A DNA stretch of 64,000 bases from Proteobacteria bacterium 005FR1 (GTDB lineage Bacteria > Pseudomonadota > Gammaproteobacteria > Pseudomonadales > Cellvibrionaceae), in NCBI GenBank assembly GCA_026192395.1, contig WACF01000001.1, positions 1,325,637 through 1,389,636 of the forward strand, read 5' to 3'. Numbering within the stretch: position 1 is the first letter of the stretch; each line of letters opens with the position of its first letter. This document shows, one piece after another, positions 7,630 through 16,835 of the stretch. Under the pieces are notes generated by a model. The model was not told the DNA's origin. It searched no databases and was given only the letters and a program-made list of their open reading frames with translations. The position numbers were made by a program, and so were the translations under genes.

Positions 7630-9384
7630 TCAAAACGACTGCTTGGCCGTAACCAGAATCTGCATGCTGTCGATGTCGTCTTCCCGCTCAAAGGGGAAGG
7701 CGAAGTCGATGTGGAGGATCTGCTTGCTCTGCGCTCGCGAGGATGCGAGTCGGATGCCAAAGCCCGCGTCGGCCAGAATACCCGTCGGTCCGGCATTTTC
7801 ATCGCCCGGCTCCCAGGCGCGACCCACGTCGAAAAATACCGCCCCACCGACCCGAAGCAGCCGCCACAAGTGCCAATCCGTGTAGAAGCGCCGCTCGGCG
7901 GTGAAGACGACGCTGCGAGTGCCTTTCTGATAGCGCGCCGGATACCCACGCAATTGCTCTTCCGACCCCAGCAGCAGCTCCTGCCCGAACGGCAGATTCC
8001 TTCCCAGTCGGACGTCCATCGCCAGGTAAGTGCCCTGTTGTTTGCCTACGCCGTCGTACCAGCGCCAGTTGGTCTCCCAGACCATGTCTTCGCTGCGGTC
8101 TTCCTCATAGCGCCACATGCCGTTCAGAGATGTTTCGAGCTGGGTGAGGGTATGCTCGTTGAGTTGCCAGGCGTTGCGTACCGCGCCCCGGTAGACCAAT
8201 CGATCGGCGTCCGACCCGAAGCTCTCATCCGCGAGCCCCAGACGCCAGTTCCATGATCGCCCCAGATTGAAATCTTCGATCCGGTGCATATGGTTCAGAT
8301 TGGAAACCTGGATAAAACTTTCTTCGATGAACTCGAAACCCACAAAGGGATAATTGATCTCGCGATCCTGCGGCAGGGTTGCCGGCACCGGTTCGTCTTC
8401 GGCCAGACTGTAGTTCTCCTGGTGGGTACGCAAGCCCACCCACCAGCGTTCGGTTTCACCTTCGTCCCAACCATTGGAGATACCGAAGAAAACTTCGTTA
8501 GTCCGTTCTGTGACTTGGTAGGAAGCAATCTCTTCACCACGCTCGTAAATGTCGTCGACGCGTTCGTGGCTTTCGTAACTGGCTCCCCCTGCATAACGCG
8601 CGTCGAGGGAATAAAAAGGTAGCCCGCCACTGACGCCCGTGTGATGACCATCGTCGTTGTCGGCGTAGAACAGATCCAGGGTATAGCGGCTACCCGCCAC
8701 GTTCGGATCCTGGTAGGTGAACTCGATACCATCACGATCAGTACTGCTGGTGCGCGACAGTGAGAAGGTTTTGCCGTAGCCGAGGAAGTTATCGTCGCTG
8801 ATGGAAATACTGGTCTCGTCATTGCCGCCTTCCCGGCTGACGGAAGCTCCGCCGGACAGAGTCCAGACTTCACGGGTAAGCACCTCCACATCCACCCGAT
8901 TGCCACAGATTCGGTAGGGCCACACCCGGGCATCGTAGAGGTAATCGGTGTCCCGCAGGACCCGGGCAGACTCTTCCAGAATACGCTTGTCGACCGGATC
9001 GCCAGGCTCAAAGAGCAGTTGATCCCTGATGACGGATTCGCGGGTGTCGATGTGAAGGGTGTCCACCAGCCGAAACAGCGCATTGTTCTCTTCGGGGTCG
9101 TTCTCATTGAAGATCGGATAGCGGGTGAATATGATTCGCCCGATCACTGCGTCCTTTGGGAACTCCACGTCTTGGGCTGGCTGAGGCACGGCGGAGATGT
9201 CGAAGTCGCTGCTGCCGGGCTCGACAAACATGGTGCAGTCTGGATCCTTGATCTCATCCAGATCCCGGCCGTGGGCCAGAGAAACGCTGCCCATCGTGAG
9301 CAAGGCGCTTAACAGGCAGGCAAGCGTGCCAGGCAGAGCGCCTGCAAGCCGCGAGCACACCGGGTTGTCAGATACAGCAGTCAT
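7630..9384 (-). CDS. Omp85/BamA-like outer membrane protein with a short POTRA region
   Basis: Predicted 16-strand outer-membrane barrel of the surface antigen D15 superfamily. After a signal peptide, about residues 60-170 hold POTRA-like sequence (DVEFPKDAVIGRIIFTRYPIF, then LFEPGDPVDKRILEES... is the typical POTRA helix region, and VDVEVLTREVWTL its last strand). The rest is barrel, with GSEEQLRGYPA near residue 480 matching the (V/L)RG(F/Y) loop-6 motif and an aromatic C-terminus (AKQSF). Only one to two POTRA domains fit, against five in BamA. Length 584. The start is uncertain: the ATG at 9384 gives a clean signal peptide but no clear Shine-Dalgarno; a TTG at 9429 also exists. Substrate unknown. 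Confidence 0.8.
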   Translation of the reverse strand: MTAVSDNPVCSRLAGALPGTLACLLSALLTMGSVSLAHGRDLDEIKDPDCTMFVEPGSSDFDISAVPQPAQDVEFPKDAVIGRIIFTRYPIFNENDPEENNALFRLVDTLHIDTRESVIRDQLLFEPGDPVDKRILEESARVLRDTDYLYDARVWPYRICGNRVDVEVLTREVWTLSGGASVSREGGNDETSISISDDNFLGYGKTFSLSRTSSTDRDGIEFTYQDPNVAGSRYTLDLFYADNDDGHHTGVSGGLPFYSLDARYAGGASYESHERVDDIYERGEEIASYQVTERTNEVFFGISNGWDEGETERWWVGLRTHQENYSLAEDEPVPATLPQDREINYPFVGFEFIEESFIQVSNLNHMHRIEDFNLGRSWNWRLGLADESFGSDADRLVYRGAVRNAWQLNEHTLTQLETSLNGMWRYEEDRSEDMVWETNWRWYDGVGKQQGTYLAMDVRLGRNLPFGQELLLGSEEQLRGYPARYQKGTRSVVFTAERRFYTDWHLWRLLRVGGAVFFDVGRAWEPGDENAGPTGILADAGFGIRLASSRAQSKQILHIDFAFPFEREDDIDSMQILVTAKQSF

Positions 9385-9657
9385 TGCGCAGCTATTTACC
9401 CTTACCTTATCGTTGCCCTTCCTGGTCAAAGGGTGCGTCCGGGAGAACTTCCAGGTCCGAATTCAGCGCGCGAAAAAGCGTGCCGGCGGGCCGAACATTA
9501 TTTATGATCCAGAGCTTATTGATCTGCTAGTCTTTGGGTGTCCGACTCTCGAATCACTGCGCAGGTTTCATCGAATATTCAAGATCCTCAGGTTTAAATT
9601 CGGGATCGTTCACATCTCGTACAACATGTCATTTTGTTCATCCATCAAGGTATCAGT

Positions 9658-10002
9658 ATGACCGAGCTTGCCCACCACCATTGCGAAGCCTGTCGCATCG
9701 ATGCACCTCGTGCGACCCCGGAGGAAATCGCCTCACTCTCGCGCAATATTCCGGAATGGGAACTGATTCAGGTTGAGGGCGTGGACCAGCTCAGACGGCG
9801 TTTTACCTTCCGGGACTTCGATACCGCCCTTGAATTTGCCAACCGCGTTGGAGCCCTTGCCGAATCGGAGGGACATCACCCCGCCCTGCTGGTGGAGTGG
9901 GGCCAGGTCACCGTTTCCTGGTGGTCACACAAGATCAGAGGTCTGCACCGCAACGATTTCATTATGGCTGCGAAAACCGACCGGCTTCTGGCGGCTTTCT
10001 GA
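9658..10002 (+). CDS. phhB: Pterin-4a-carbinolamine dehydratase
   Basis: Dehydrates the 4a-hydroxy-tetrahydropterin formed by phenylalanine hydroxylase so that the cofactor can be recycled; also a moonlighting regulator in some bacteria. The active-site histidines are in [20 protein letters not shown], the core signature of the family. Length 114. I place the start at the ATG at 9658, which gives the usual N-terminus (MTELA-like); the frame extends eight codons upstream. No phenylalanine hydroxylase gene (phhA) is adjacent, so the partner is elsewhere or the protein serves another pterin. Confidence 0.93.
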   Translation: MTELAHHHCEACRIDAPRATPEEIASLSRNIPEWELIQVEGVDQLRRRFTFRDFDTALEFANRVGALAESEGHHPALLVEWGQVTVSWWSHKIRGLHRNDFIMAAKTDRLLAAF

Positions 10003-10029
10003 CTTTTCCCTGATTGGTGAGTGGTTAAA

Positions 10030-10057
10030 AAAACCGGGAGCGCTTGCTCCCGGTTTT
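10030..10057. terminator. Bidirectional intrinsic terminator between phhB and the amidohydrolase
   Basis: Perfect 12-bp stem (10030-10041 with 10046-10057), loop GCTT, A-run before and T-run after. It serves both convergent genes. There is no heptamer tract in this gap. Confidence 0.92.
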
Positions 10058-10062
10058 GGTCA

Positions 10063-11070
10063 TTAGATCCGATAAACTTTCGCGGCCGTCTCATAGAAGA
10101 GCTTCGACTTTTCCGCTTCAGAAAAGTCCGCCACCATCTTTTTGAACCCGTTCCAGACCACGTGGTACGACAGCGACCATTTGTCCACCGGAAAATTGCT
10201 TTCGAACATGCAGCGCTCGGGACCAAAGCAGTCCAGTGCGTGCAAGTAGTATCGCCGCTGCGCTGCCACGAATTCGTCGGACGTGGGCGGCGTATCCCGC
10301 AGGTTCCATCCGAAACCGTTGTCCGGCATGGCCAGGCCGCCCAGCTTCGCGAACACATTCTCGCACTTGGCGATTGCCGCAATGTCCTGCTTCCACTGCT
10401 GATAGATCTCCTCGCGCTCGTTCGCGTAGGGACCAACACCCAGCGGCGTTCCGAAGTGATCGAGAACGATCATCGTATCCGGTGCCGACTGGGCAAGCTT
10501 GATGAAGTCCCGGTTCTGATGGTGATAATGCCAGGTATCGTAGGTGTAGCCGAGCTGCCCGAGCCGTGCTACTCCCCGCTGGAAATCCTTCTCCAGGTAA
10601 ATCCCTTTGGGCTGGCGCGGTTTTATGAAAAGGTAATCTTCTTCGCCTTCGAACGCACCCGCCTGGCGGATACCTCGGAAGGTCCCCTCGCTGGCTTCGG
10701 CGTGGGCTTCGAGCACCTCGTCCAGCAGTGATTGCTGACGCAGATCGGCAAAGGCGACGATGGCGGCGATTTCGGCCTTGCCGCTTTTGCGACTGGCCCG
10801 GGCCATTTCAGCCACAAATTCCGTTTCCCCCACCGGCCGCAGATGTTCCGGGCCATCCTTTCGATAGCTGGCGTGACATTCGATGAAGACGGTTTTGCGA
10901 ATGTTGTGTCCCGACCCGGTATCCTCCCAGAGATCCTCCAGCAGGTATTCCTGACCACGGCGACGCCGCCAGAGGTGGTGGTGCGGATCGATGATCGGCC
11001 GCTCGGGCTCGATGATGTCCTCCTGAACAGAGCGCAACCAATCGTGATCGTCGTGAATGACCTGATTCAT
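10063..11070 (-). CDS. Amidohydrolase 2 family (TIM-barrel metal-dependent hydrolase)
   Basis: Member of the COG3618/amidohydrolase-related family, which includes lactonases and decarboxylases. The metal motif DPHHHLW is near residue 27; IVLDHFGTPLG in the middle and MFESNFPVDKWS near the C-terminus are the other conserved active-site segments of the family, the last giving the metal or catalytic Asp. Length 335. The start is the ATG at 11070, preceded by GAGGG; the open frame continues 65 codons upstream but without family sequence. Substrate is not predictable; lactones or 2-pyrone carboxylates are typical for relatives. Confidence 0.87.
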   Translation of the reverse strand: MNQVIHDDHDWLRSVQEDIIEPERPIIDPHHHLWRRRRGQEYLLEDLWEDTGSGHNIRKTVFIECHASYRKDGPEHLRPVGETEFVAEMARASRKSGKAEIAAIVAFADLRQQSLLDEVLEAHAEASEGTFRGIRQAGAFEGEEDYLFIKPRQPKGIYLEKDFQRGVARLGQLGYTYDTWHYHHQNRDFIKLAQSAPDTMIVLDHFGTPLGVGPYANEREEIYQQWKQDIAAIAKCENVFAKLGGLAMPDNGFGWNLRDTPPTSDEFVAAQRRYYLHALDCFGPERCMFESNFPVDKWSLSYHVVWNGFKKMVADFSEAEKSKLFYETAAKVYRI

Positions 11071-11292
11071 GTTTTCCCTCTTTCTGCCGATTTCTGGTAA
11101 AGACGACGTTGTCGTGTTCCCAGCATCATACCGCCGTGCTCCCCACGGCGAAACGGCGGCACTTGGGCTATAACTTAGAGAGCAGCTTTGTTTGGCGGTC
11201 CGGGCTCCGTGGCGCACCTCGACCACAAAGAGTAAACTCATGGCCTCGCCAACTGGCAGTCTCATTCAACTTTCATCGACGAAACCCCGCTC

Positions 11293-12216
11293 GTGACCAC
11301 TCCCCCGGAAATCCAGGACGGCCTCTCGACACAAGCGATCATGTTCGCTGATGTGTCGGGCAGCTCTGCGTTGTACAAACAACAGGGCAACGTCTCCGCC
11401 AAGCAGGTCATCGACAGGACCATCGATCTGATGCGCGACATCACCGAGCGCAACGGCGGACGCGTCGTAAAAACGATTGGCGATGAAATCATGGCTCGCT
11501 TTGAGAAAGCCGAGGATGCCTGCCGTGCGGCAACGGCTATTCAGCAGCAGTGCCAGCTCGCCAACCTGGACCATCCCGGGGACCAGACAGCGGTTCGGAT
11601 CGGAATGGACTTTGGCCACATTCTGCTCGATGAGGGCGATGTGTTCGGGGAAACCGTGAATGATGCGGCCTGTGTGGCGAGGATCGCGCGAGCCAATCAG
11701 ATCGTCATTACGCAAAGCCTGGTGGACGCCCTTCCGTCGCGCTTGCAGGAATATTGTCAGCAGTTCGACCGCGTCAACATCAAGGGTGAGGACAGCAGCA
11801 GTCTGATCTACCGCTTCCTATGGGAAAGCCCCGCCCAGGCTGCTCAGGCCACTCAGGTGATGTCGGCAAATCACGTAACCCAGAAAATCGGGATCAGGCA
11901 ACTGGAGCTGCAATATCTGCAGCAGGTTTTCATCATCACCTCGGAGGATGTGCCCTTTGCGATCGGCCGCGATCACCGCAGTGCTCACCTGCAGGTCGAT
12001 TCCAGCCTCGCCTCGCGCGACCACTGCCGAATCGAGCTGCGCCGTGGCAAGTTCGTGCTGGTGGATCACAGCACCAATGGCACCTATGTCAAAGGTCCCG
12101 ACCAGCCGGAGATCTATTTGCGCCGGGAAGAACTGCCCCTGATCGGCGAAGGCACCATCGCCATCGGCCGTCGCGCGGGACAGGAAGCCGAGCTGACGAT
12201 TCACTACCGAGTCTGA
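11293..12216 (+). CDS. Class III nucleotidyl cyclase domain fused to an FHA domain, catalytic Arg replaced by Cys
   Basis: Residues 12-175 form a class III cyclase catalytic domain: metal aspartates Asp20 (MFADVSGS) and Asp64 (KTIGDEIMARF), adenine-specifying pair Lys60 and Asp116, and Asn123. The family has an Arg four residues after that Asn to stabilise the transition state; here it is Cys127 (VNDAACVAR, codon TGT). Residues 215-300 are an FHA phosphothreonine-binding domain (IGRDHRSAH, SRDH, DHSTNGTYV). No transmembrane segment, so cytosolic. GTG start. Either a low-activity or inactive cyclase used as a sensor, or a cyclase with Arg130 standing in. Orientation: alone, divergent from the amidohydrolase. 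Confidence 0.9.
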   Translation: MTTPPEIQDGLSTQAIMFADVSGSSALYKQQGNVSAKQVIDRTIDLMRDITERNGGRVVKTIGDEIMARFEKAEDACRAATAIQQQCQLANLDHPGDQTAVRIGMDFGHILLDEGDVFGETVNDAACVARIARANQIVITQSLVDALPSRLQEYCQQFDRVNIKGEDSSSLIYRFLWESPAQAAQATQVMSANHVTQKIGIRQLELQYLQQVFIITSEDVPFAIGRDHRSAHLQVDSSLASRDHCRIELRRGKFVLVDHSTNGTYVKGPDQPEIYLRREELPLIGEGTIAIGRRAGQEAELTIHYRV

Positions 12217-12283
12217 AGCTGCCGGGGCGCTGGCCGCAGCAGCCGCGTCTGCTACAATGCGCGCCTTCCCGAAAGGTGTCAGC

Positions 12284-12793
12284 ATGTCCGAGTCACAAGC
12301 CCAATCTCCGTCCGCTCAACCTGTCCCGAGTCCGCAACCGGGCGGCAATCTGTTCCGCCGCCTCGCCGCGATGATTTACGACACGCTCTTATTACTGGGC
12401 CTGAGCTTTGCTTATGGTGGAATCTTTGCGGTATGGATTCCCAACTGGATCGCCGATGAACCGACGCCCCTCGGCGAATTGCCTTTCGGTGATCTGGGAA
12501 TGTTTTTCTTCCAGCTGGGCTGGCTGGCGCTGATCGTTGGATTCTTCACTTACTTCTGGCACCGCGGCGGCCAGACGCTCGGCATGCGAGCCTGGCGACT
12601 GCGCATCCAGCAACCGGGGGGCGGATCATTGACCTACACACAGTGCCTGCTGCGCTGCGCGCTGGCCTTTCTCTCCATGGCAGCTGTCGGACTCGGCTAC
12701 CTGTGGTGCCTGATCGACCGCGAGCGTCAAACCGCCCACGACCGTCTCTCCGGCACGGAAACCGTCACCTTACCCAAGCCCGCCAAACAGTAG
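12284..12793 (+). CDS. RDD family membrane protein
   Basis: Polytopic inner-membrane protein of about 169 residues. After a Pro/Ser/Gln-rich N-terminus comes FRRLAAMIYDTLLLLGLSF, the first RDD helix with Arg and Asp in the usual place, a second helix around WLALIVGFFTYFW, the TLGMRAWRLRI loop, a third helix, and a C-terminal RQTAHDRLSGT that is a hallmark of the family. I chose the ATG at 12284 because GAAAGGTG lies at ribosome-binding distance. RDD genes often sit beside lptG in gammaproteobacteria, as here. Function unknown; transport has been suggested for some members. Confidence 0.88.
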   Translation: MSESQAQSPSAQPVPSPQPGGNLFRRLAAMIYDTLLLLGLSFAYGGIFAVWIPNWIADEPTPLGELPFGDLGMFFFQLGWLALIVGFFTYFWHRGGQTLGMRAWRLRIQQPGGGSLTYTQCLLRCALAFLSMAAVGLGYLWCLIDRERQTAHDRLSGTETVTLPKPAKQ

Positions 12794-12795
12794 TC

Positions 12796-12816
12796 CAGTC
12801 GCTAGTCGCCAATCGG
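12796..12816 (+). repeat. Heptamer tract after the RDD gene
   Basis: CAGTCGC, TAGTCGC, CAATCGG begin two bases after the stop codon in the sense direction. Confidence 0.7.
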
Positions 12817-12836
12817 AATGGTTGAGAAATCCCTGT

Positions 12837-12864
12837 TGACTGGGCTCTGGTGACTCGAGACTAG
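12837..12864 (-). repeat. Heptamer tract overlapping the lptG stop codon
   Basis: Four degenerate heptamers (plus strand TGACTGG, GCTCTGG, TGACTCG, AGACTAG). The last one contains the lptG stop codon (TAG on the minus strand), so the tract has reached the coding region. Reads AGTCTCG-AGTCACC in the lptG sense direction. Confidence 0.65.
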
Positions 12865-13916
12865 CTTCGTCGGAGCAGCCAGACGCCGAAGGCGATCGAG
12901 GCAAGCGCGGGGAACAGGACCGCCAGCGCGGGCGGAAAGCCCAGGGCAAGGCTGGAGGTGCCGAGCAGGTTCTGGCTCATCTCGAAGATGATGCCCACCA
13001 GCACCGCCATGGTCAGGCGGAAACCCATCGTGGATTCGCGCAGAGAGCCGAAGATAAAGGAGATACCCACCAGCACGAGACCGAGAATGGTCACCGGCTG
13101 CAGGATTTTCTGCCAGAACGAGAGCCAGTAGCGGCTGCTGTCGAGACCCTGTTTGTCGCGACTCTGAGCGTAGCGATAGAGGTTCTGGATGGACAGGGAT
13201 TCCGGCTCCAGAACCAGCAGTTTCAGCTGATCGGGCGTGAGGTCGGTTCGCCAGGATCGCTGCACAAATTCCCGCTGAGCCACTCGTGAGTCATAGAAGA
13301 TGCTCTCGGCGCCGTTCTCAAGCTGCCAATAGCCGTCCTGGTAAATGCCTTCGCGGGCATAAAGCGAGGAAATCAATCGACCCTTGTCATCGAAGCGATA
13401 GCGGGTGATCCCGAACAAGCGGCCGTTGGACTGCACCGACTCGAAATAGGCGAATTCGTCGCCGTCCCGGTGCCAGACACCACTCTGGGGATTATCCTCC
13501 TCGTCGGCCAGCGCGGCGGAACGGGTATTTTCCGCCAGTTCGGTGGTCAGCGGCGTGACGTATTCGCCCCAGACAAAGCCGAGCGCAATGACCAGCAGCA
13601 CCGGGCGCATCACTGCCCAGCCGATCCGAATCAGGCTGACGCCGGCGGCTCGCAGTATCACCAGTTCGTTGGCGCTGGCGTGAACACCCAGGCCGATGAC
13701 GCAGCCGAGAAAGGTGGCGTAGGAAATATACTCGTAAATGATGGCGGGCACCTGCAAGGCCACATAGGTCAGCGCCTTGGCGAAGTCGTAGTTTCCTTCC
13801 AGATCACCCATCTGGTTCACCAGTTCGGAAATCACGATCAGGCTCACCAGGACCAGCAAGGCGCCGAAGATGGCCGCGAGAACGGTTTTGCCGAGGTAGC
13901 GATTAAGTCTGCGCAT
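12861..13916 (-). CDS. lptG: LPS export permease LptG
   Basis: Inner-membrane subunit that with LptF and two LptB ATPases extracts lipopolysaccharide from the inner membrane. The 351 residues show the family layout: an N-terminal pair of helices with RRLNRYLGKTVLAAIFGALL, a third near residue 100, a large periplasmic beta-jellyroll (about 130-260), and three C-terminal helices. Its start lies inside the end of lptF (14-bp overlap), so the pair is translationally coupled. The stop codon sits in a heptamer repeat. Confidence 0.95.
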   Translation of the reverse strand: MRRLNRYLGKTVLAAIFGALLVLVSLIVISELVNQMGDLEGNYDFAKALTYVALQVPAIIYEYISYATFLGCVIGLGVHASANELVILRAAGVSLIRIGWAVMRPVLLVIALGFVWGEYVTPLTTELAENTRSAALADEEDNPQSGVWHRDGDEFAYFESVQSNGRLFGITRYRFDDKGRLISSLYAREGIYQDGYWQLENGAESIFYDSRVAQREFVQRSWRTDLTPDQLKLLVLEPESLSIQNLYRYAQSRDKQGLDSSRYWLSFWQKILQPVTILGLVLVGISFIFGSLRESTMGFRLTMAVLVGIIFEMSQNLLGTSSLALGFPPALAVLFPALASIAFGVWLLRRS

Positions 13917-15036
13917 GGTTATCCCGCGAGGATGTCCGGCCGGAGAACCGGCCCAGCGGGTGGCCGTTGTTCCACAGCAGCAGCGCCAATCCCACCGTTA
14001 GGAAGATGCCGTGCACCCACCACAGGCCAACCTGTACCGAAATGCGCCCCTCCTCCACATAGGATTTGGCGACCGTCAACCCGCCCAAATAGAACACCGC
14101 TACCATGAAGCCGGGGAAAATCTTCAGAAAACGCCCCCGCCGCGGGCTGGTGTGACTCAGGGGCACTGCGATGAGCGCCACCACGAAGACGAACATCGGC
14201 AGCGACACCCGCCACTGCAACTCCGCCTTGTAATCGGGCCTGTCCACTTCCAGCAGCGTTGCCAGGCTCGCGTACTCCTCGCGATAGATGGGCGCAGTGG
14301 CGATCGTTCGAGCCGGCAGAAACTGGCCTAAGTTCTCGAATTTCACCTCCTGATAATCCGGCTCCCCCGGCTTGCCTACATATTGGAAGCCATCGCTGAG
14401 TACCAGGTAGCGATCGCCGGTCCCGTAATCGATCTTGTCGGTAGCGGCCGCCGCGCGGATTACCGTAGCCGTCCCCTCTGGGTCGCCGGGGGCGGGCTCT
14501 TCAGCGATGAAGACATTCAGAATGTGATCGCGCTCGTCTGAGAAGCGCTCGAAGAAATAGGTGGTGTTATCGCCCTTGCGCACCGGCTGAAAACGGCCGG
14601 CGGTGAGGATTTCCAGCTCGCTGCGATTGCGCTGCTGGGCGATGATGTCGTCGGCCTGGCGCTTGGTGTAGGGACTGACGAAGAGCGTCAGCGCGGTCAC
14701 CACAGCAGCCACAATCGCCGCCGGCAGCATGGTGTAGGCCAACAACCGCAGCTTGCTGAAGCCGCAACTGGACAGCACGACCATTTCGCTGTCCATGTGC
14801 ATTCGTCCGTAGGCGTAGAGGATCGACAGGAAGAAGCAGATCGGAATGATCAGCATCAGCAGATCGGGGATCCGCAGCGCGAGAATCACGAACACCATGT
14901 CGGCGGCGAGGTCGCCGTTGATGACGTCGTTGAGGTAACCCGAAAAGCGGTTGCCCACGGTAAGCAGCAGCAGTCCACCACTGATGACCAGAGTGGACAT
15001 GAGAACTTCGCGGGTGAAGTAGCGGAGAATAATCAC
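13903..15036 (-). CDS. lptF: LPS export permease LptF
   Basis: Partner of LptG in the LptB2FG exporter. IILRYFTREVLMSTLVISGG is the typical N-terminal coupling helix and first membrane segment; helices 2 and 3 fall near residues 50-75 and 95-125 (VVLSSCGFSKLRLL between them), then the periplasmic jellyroll, then three helices from about 275. The start is a GTG at 15036 with a weak ribosome binding site; a downstream ATG would remove part of the first helix. Length 377. Divergent from pepA, the common arrangement in gammaproteobacteria. Confidence 0.95.
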   Translation of the reverse strand: MIILRYFTREVLMSTLVISGGLLLLTVGNRFSGYLNDVINGDLAADMVFVILALRIPDLLMLIIPICFFLSILYAYGRMHMDSEMVVLSSCGFSKLRLLAYTMLPAAIVAAVVTALTLFVSPYTKRQADDIIAQQRNRSELEILTAGRFQPVRKGDNTTYFFERFSDERDHILNVFIAEEPAPGDPEGTATVIRAAAATDKIDYGTGDRYLVLSDGFQYVGKPGEPDYQEVKFENLGQFLPARTIATAPIYREEYASLATLLEVDRPDYKAELQWRVSLPMFVFVVALIAVPLSHTSPRRGRFLKIFPGFMVAVFYLGGLTVAKSYVEEGRISVQVGLWWVHGIFLTVGLALLLWNNGHPLGRFSGRTSSRDNHAQT

Positions 15037-15322
15037 TGTGCGGTCAACATCGACGGCCTTACGGCATTTCGTGGGATCCAGCGAGCCGGAGAATCATTCA
15101 TAGCATCCCGGCTTGCTCGCAGGCCGCCATGGCGTACACTATGAGCCCTCCGGCGGTCAGGCTTTCTCCCGTTAACACAGAGTGATTCGGAGAAGCCGGC
15201 CAGGACAAAAAGCTGTCCTCGCGCCTCAGGGCTCGCCATGAGCACAAGCTCGGCAGCGCAAAAGTGCAGCATTATACGCCTTTATAACCAGCAACCCCAA
15301 CCAAGCAGTAGAAGGAAACCCT

Positions 15323-16807
15323 ATGGAGTTTCACGCCAGCCAAGCCGATCTGATCAAGCAGAAAACCCCCTGTGCCGTTGTTGCCGTGTTCGAGGGCGGC
15401 ACACTGTCCAGTGCCGCTCAGGCCATTGATGAAGCCAGCCAGGGAGGCGTCCAGAAACTGGTCAAGAGCGGCGACCTGAAGGGAGAGCTCGGAGAGACTC
15501 TGGTATTGCACAACCCCGCGGGCTGCGCGGCGGAACGGGTGCTATTCGTGGGCTTCGGCAAGCAGGAAGGCTGCGATTCCGGCGCATTTCGTCGCGCCAT
15601 CGACAGCGCGGCGAAGGCGGCGAAGCAGACCGCCAGCAAACAGGTGCACCTGTTTGTGTCCGAAGTGGCCGTGAAAGAACGCGACGAAGCCTGGAAGGCC
15701 CAACAAGCGAGCCTGCTATTCGCACAACGGCTATTCCAGGTCAACTCCCTGAAAAGCACTAAAGCGCCCGCCCCCAAACTCACCGCCTGCACCTACTGCC
15801 TGAGCGATGGTGAGCAGCTGAAGGCCGCTAAAGAAGCGGTCAAAGCCGCCGCCGGGATTGCCGAGGGCATTACTCTGGCCCGCGAATTGGGCAACCTGCC
15901 CGGCAATGTCTGCACGCCCACCTATCTGGCCAAGGAAGCGAAAAAGCTCGCCAAGGGCAGCAAGACCCTCACCACCGAAGTACTCGATGAAAAGCAGATG
16001 AAAGAGCTCGGCATGGGCTCGCTGCTGTCGGTATCCGCAGGCAGTGCCGAGCCGGCCCAGCTGATCGTCATGGAATACAAGGGCGGCGGCAAATCGAAAA
16101 AGCCGACCGTGCTGGTGGGCAAGGGCATCACCTTCGACACCGGCGGCATCAGCCTCAAGCCGGGTCCGGGCATGGACGAAATGAAGTTCGACATGTGTGG
16201 CGCGGCCAGTGTGTTCGGCGCGATGAAGGCCCTGGAAGTGATGCAGCCGAAAATGCATGTAATCGGCATCGTCGCAGCCGTGGAAAACATGCCCAGCGGC
16301 CAGGCCACCAAGCCGGGCGACATCGTCACCTCGATGGCCGGCAAAACTATCGAAGTGCTCAACACCGATGCCGAGGGCCGGCTGGTTCTCTGTGATGCAC
16401 TCACCTACGCCGAGCGCTACAAGCCCAAGGCGGTGGTGGACATCGCCACCCTGACCGGCGCCTGCGTTATCGCCCTGGGCAACCATGCCTCCGGCCTGTA
16501 CAGCAATCAGGACGAGCTGGCCGAACAGCTGCTGGCTGCCGGTGAGTACAGCTATGACCGCGCCTGGCGCATGCCGCTGTGGGACGAATACAAGAAGCAG
16601 CTGGACAGCAATTTCGCCGATCTGGCCAACATCGGCGGCAAGGAAGCGGGCAGTGTCACCGCGGCCTGCTTCCTGTCCCACTTCGCGGAGAGCTACCCCT
16701 GGGCGCATCTGGACATCGCCGGCACCGCCTGGCTGTCGGGCTCCGAGAAAGGCGCTACCGGTCGGCCGGTCTCTCTGCTGGTGAATTACCTGCTGTCAAA
16801 CGCCTGA
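15323..16807 (+). CDS. pepA: Leucyl aminopeptidase
   Basis: Hexameric M17 metallo-aminopeptidase of the cytoplasm that removes N-terminal leucine and other residues; in E. coli it also binds DNA at xer sites and the carAB promoter. The two-metal site is visible as GKGITFDTGGISLKPG (Lys and Asp) and the signature NTDAEGRLVLCDAL (Asp, Glu, Arg). Length 494 is normal. AAGGA precedes the ATG. It heads the pepA-holC-unknown-valS run, an order conserved in pseudomonads. Confidence 0.96.
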   Translation: MEFHASQADLIKQKTPCAVVAVFEGGTLSSAAQAIDEASQGGVQKLVKSGDLKGELGETLVLHNPAGCAAERVLFVGFGKQEGCDSGAFRRAIDSAAKAAKQTASKQVHLFVSEVAVKERDEAWKAQQASLLFAQRLFQVNSLKSTKAPAPKLTACTYCLSDGEQLKAAKEAVKAAAGIAEGITLARELGNLPGNVCTPTYLAKEAKKLAKGSKTLTTEVLDEKQMKELGMGSLLSVSAGSAEPAQLIVMEYKGGGKSKKPTVLVGKGITFDTGGISLKPGPGMDEMKFDMCGAASVFGAMKALEVMQPKMHVIGIVAAVENMPSGQATKPGDIVTSMAGKTIEVLNTDAEGRLVLCDALTYAERYKPKAVVDIATLTGACVIALGNHASGLYSNQDELAEQLLAAGEYSYDRAWRMPLWDEYKKQLDSNFADLANIGGKEAGSVTAACFLSHFAESYPWAHLDIAGTAWLSGSEKGATGRPVSLLVNYLLSNA

Positions 16808-16835
16808 TCATCCTCCTTGGGAAGAGCACAACGCA

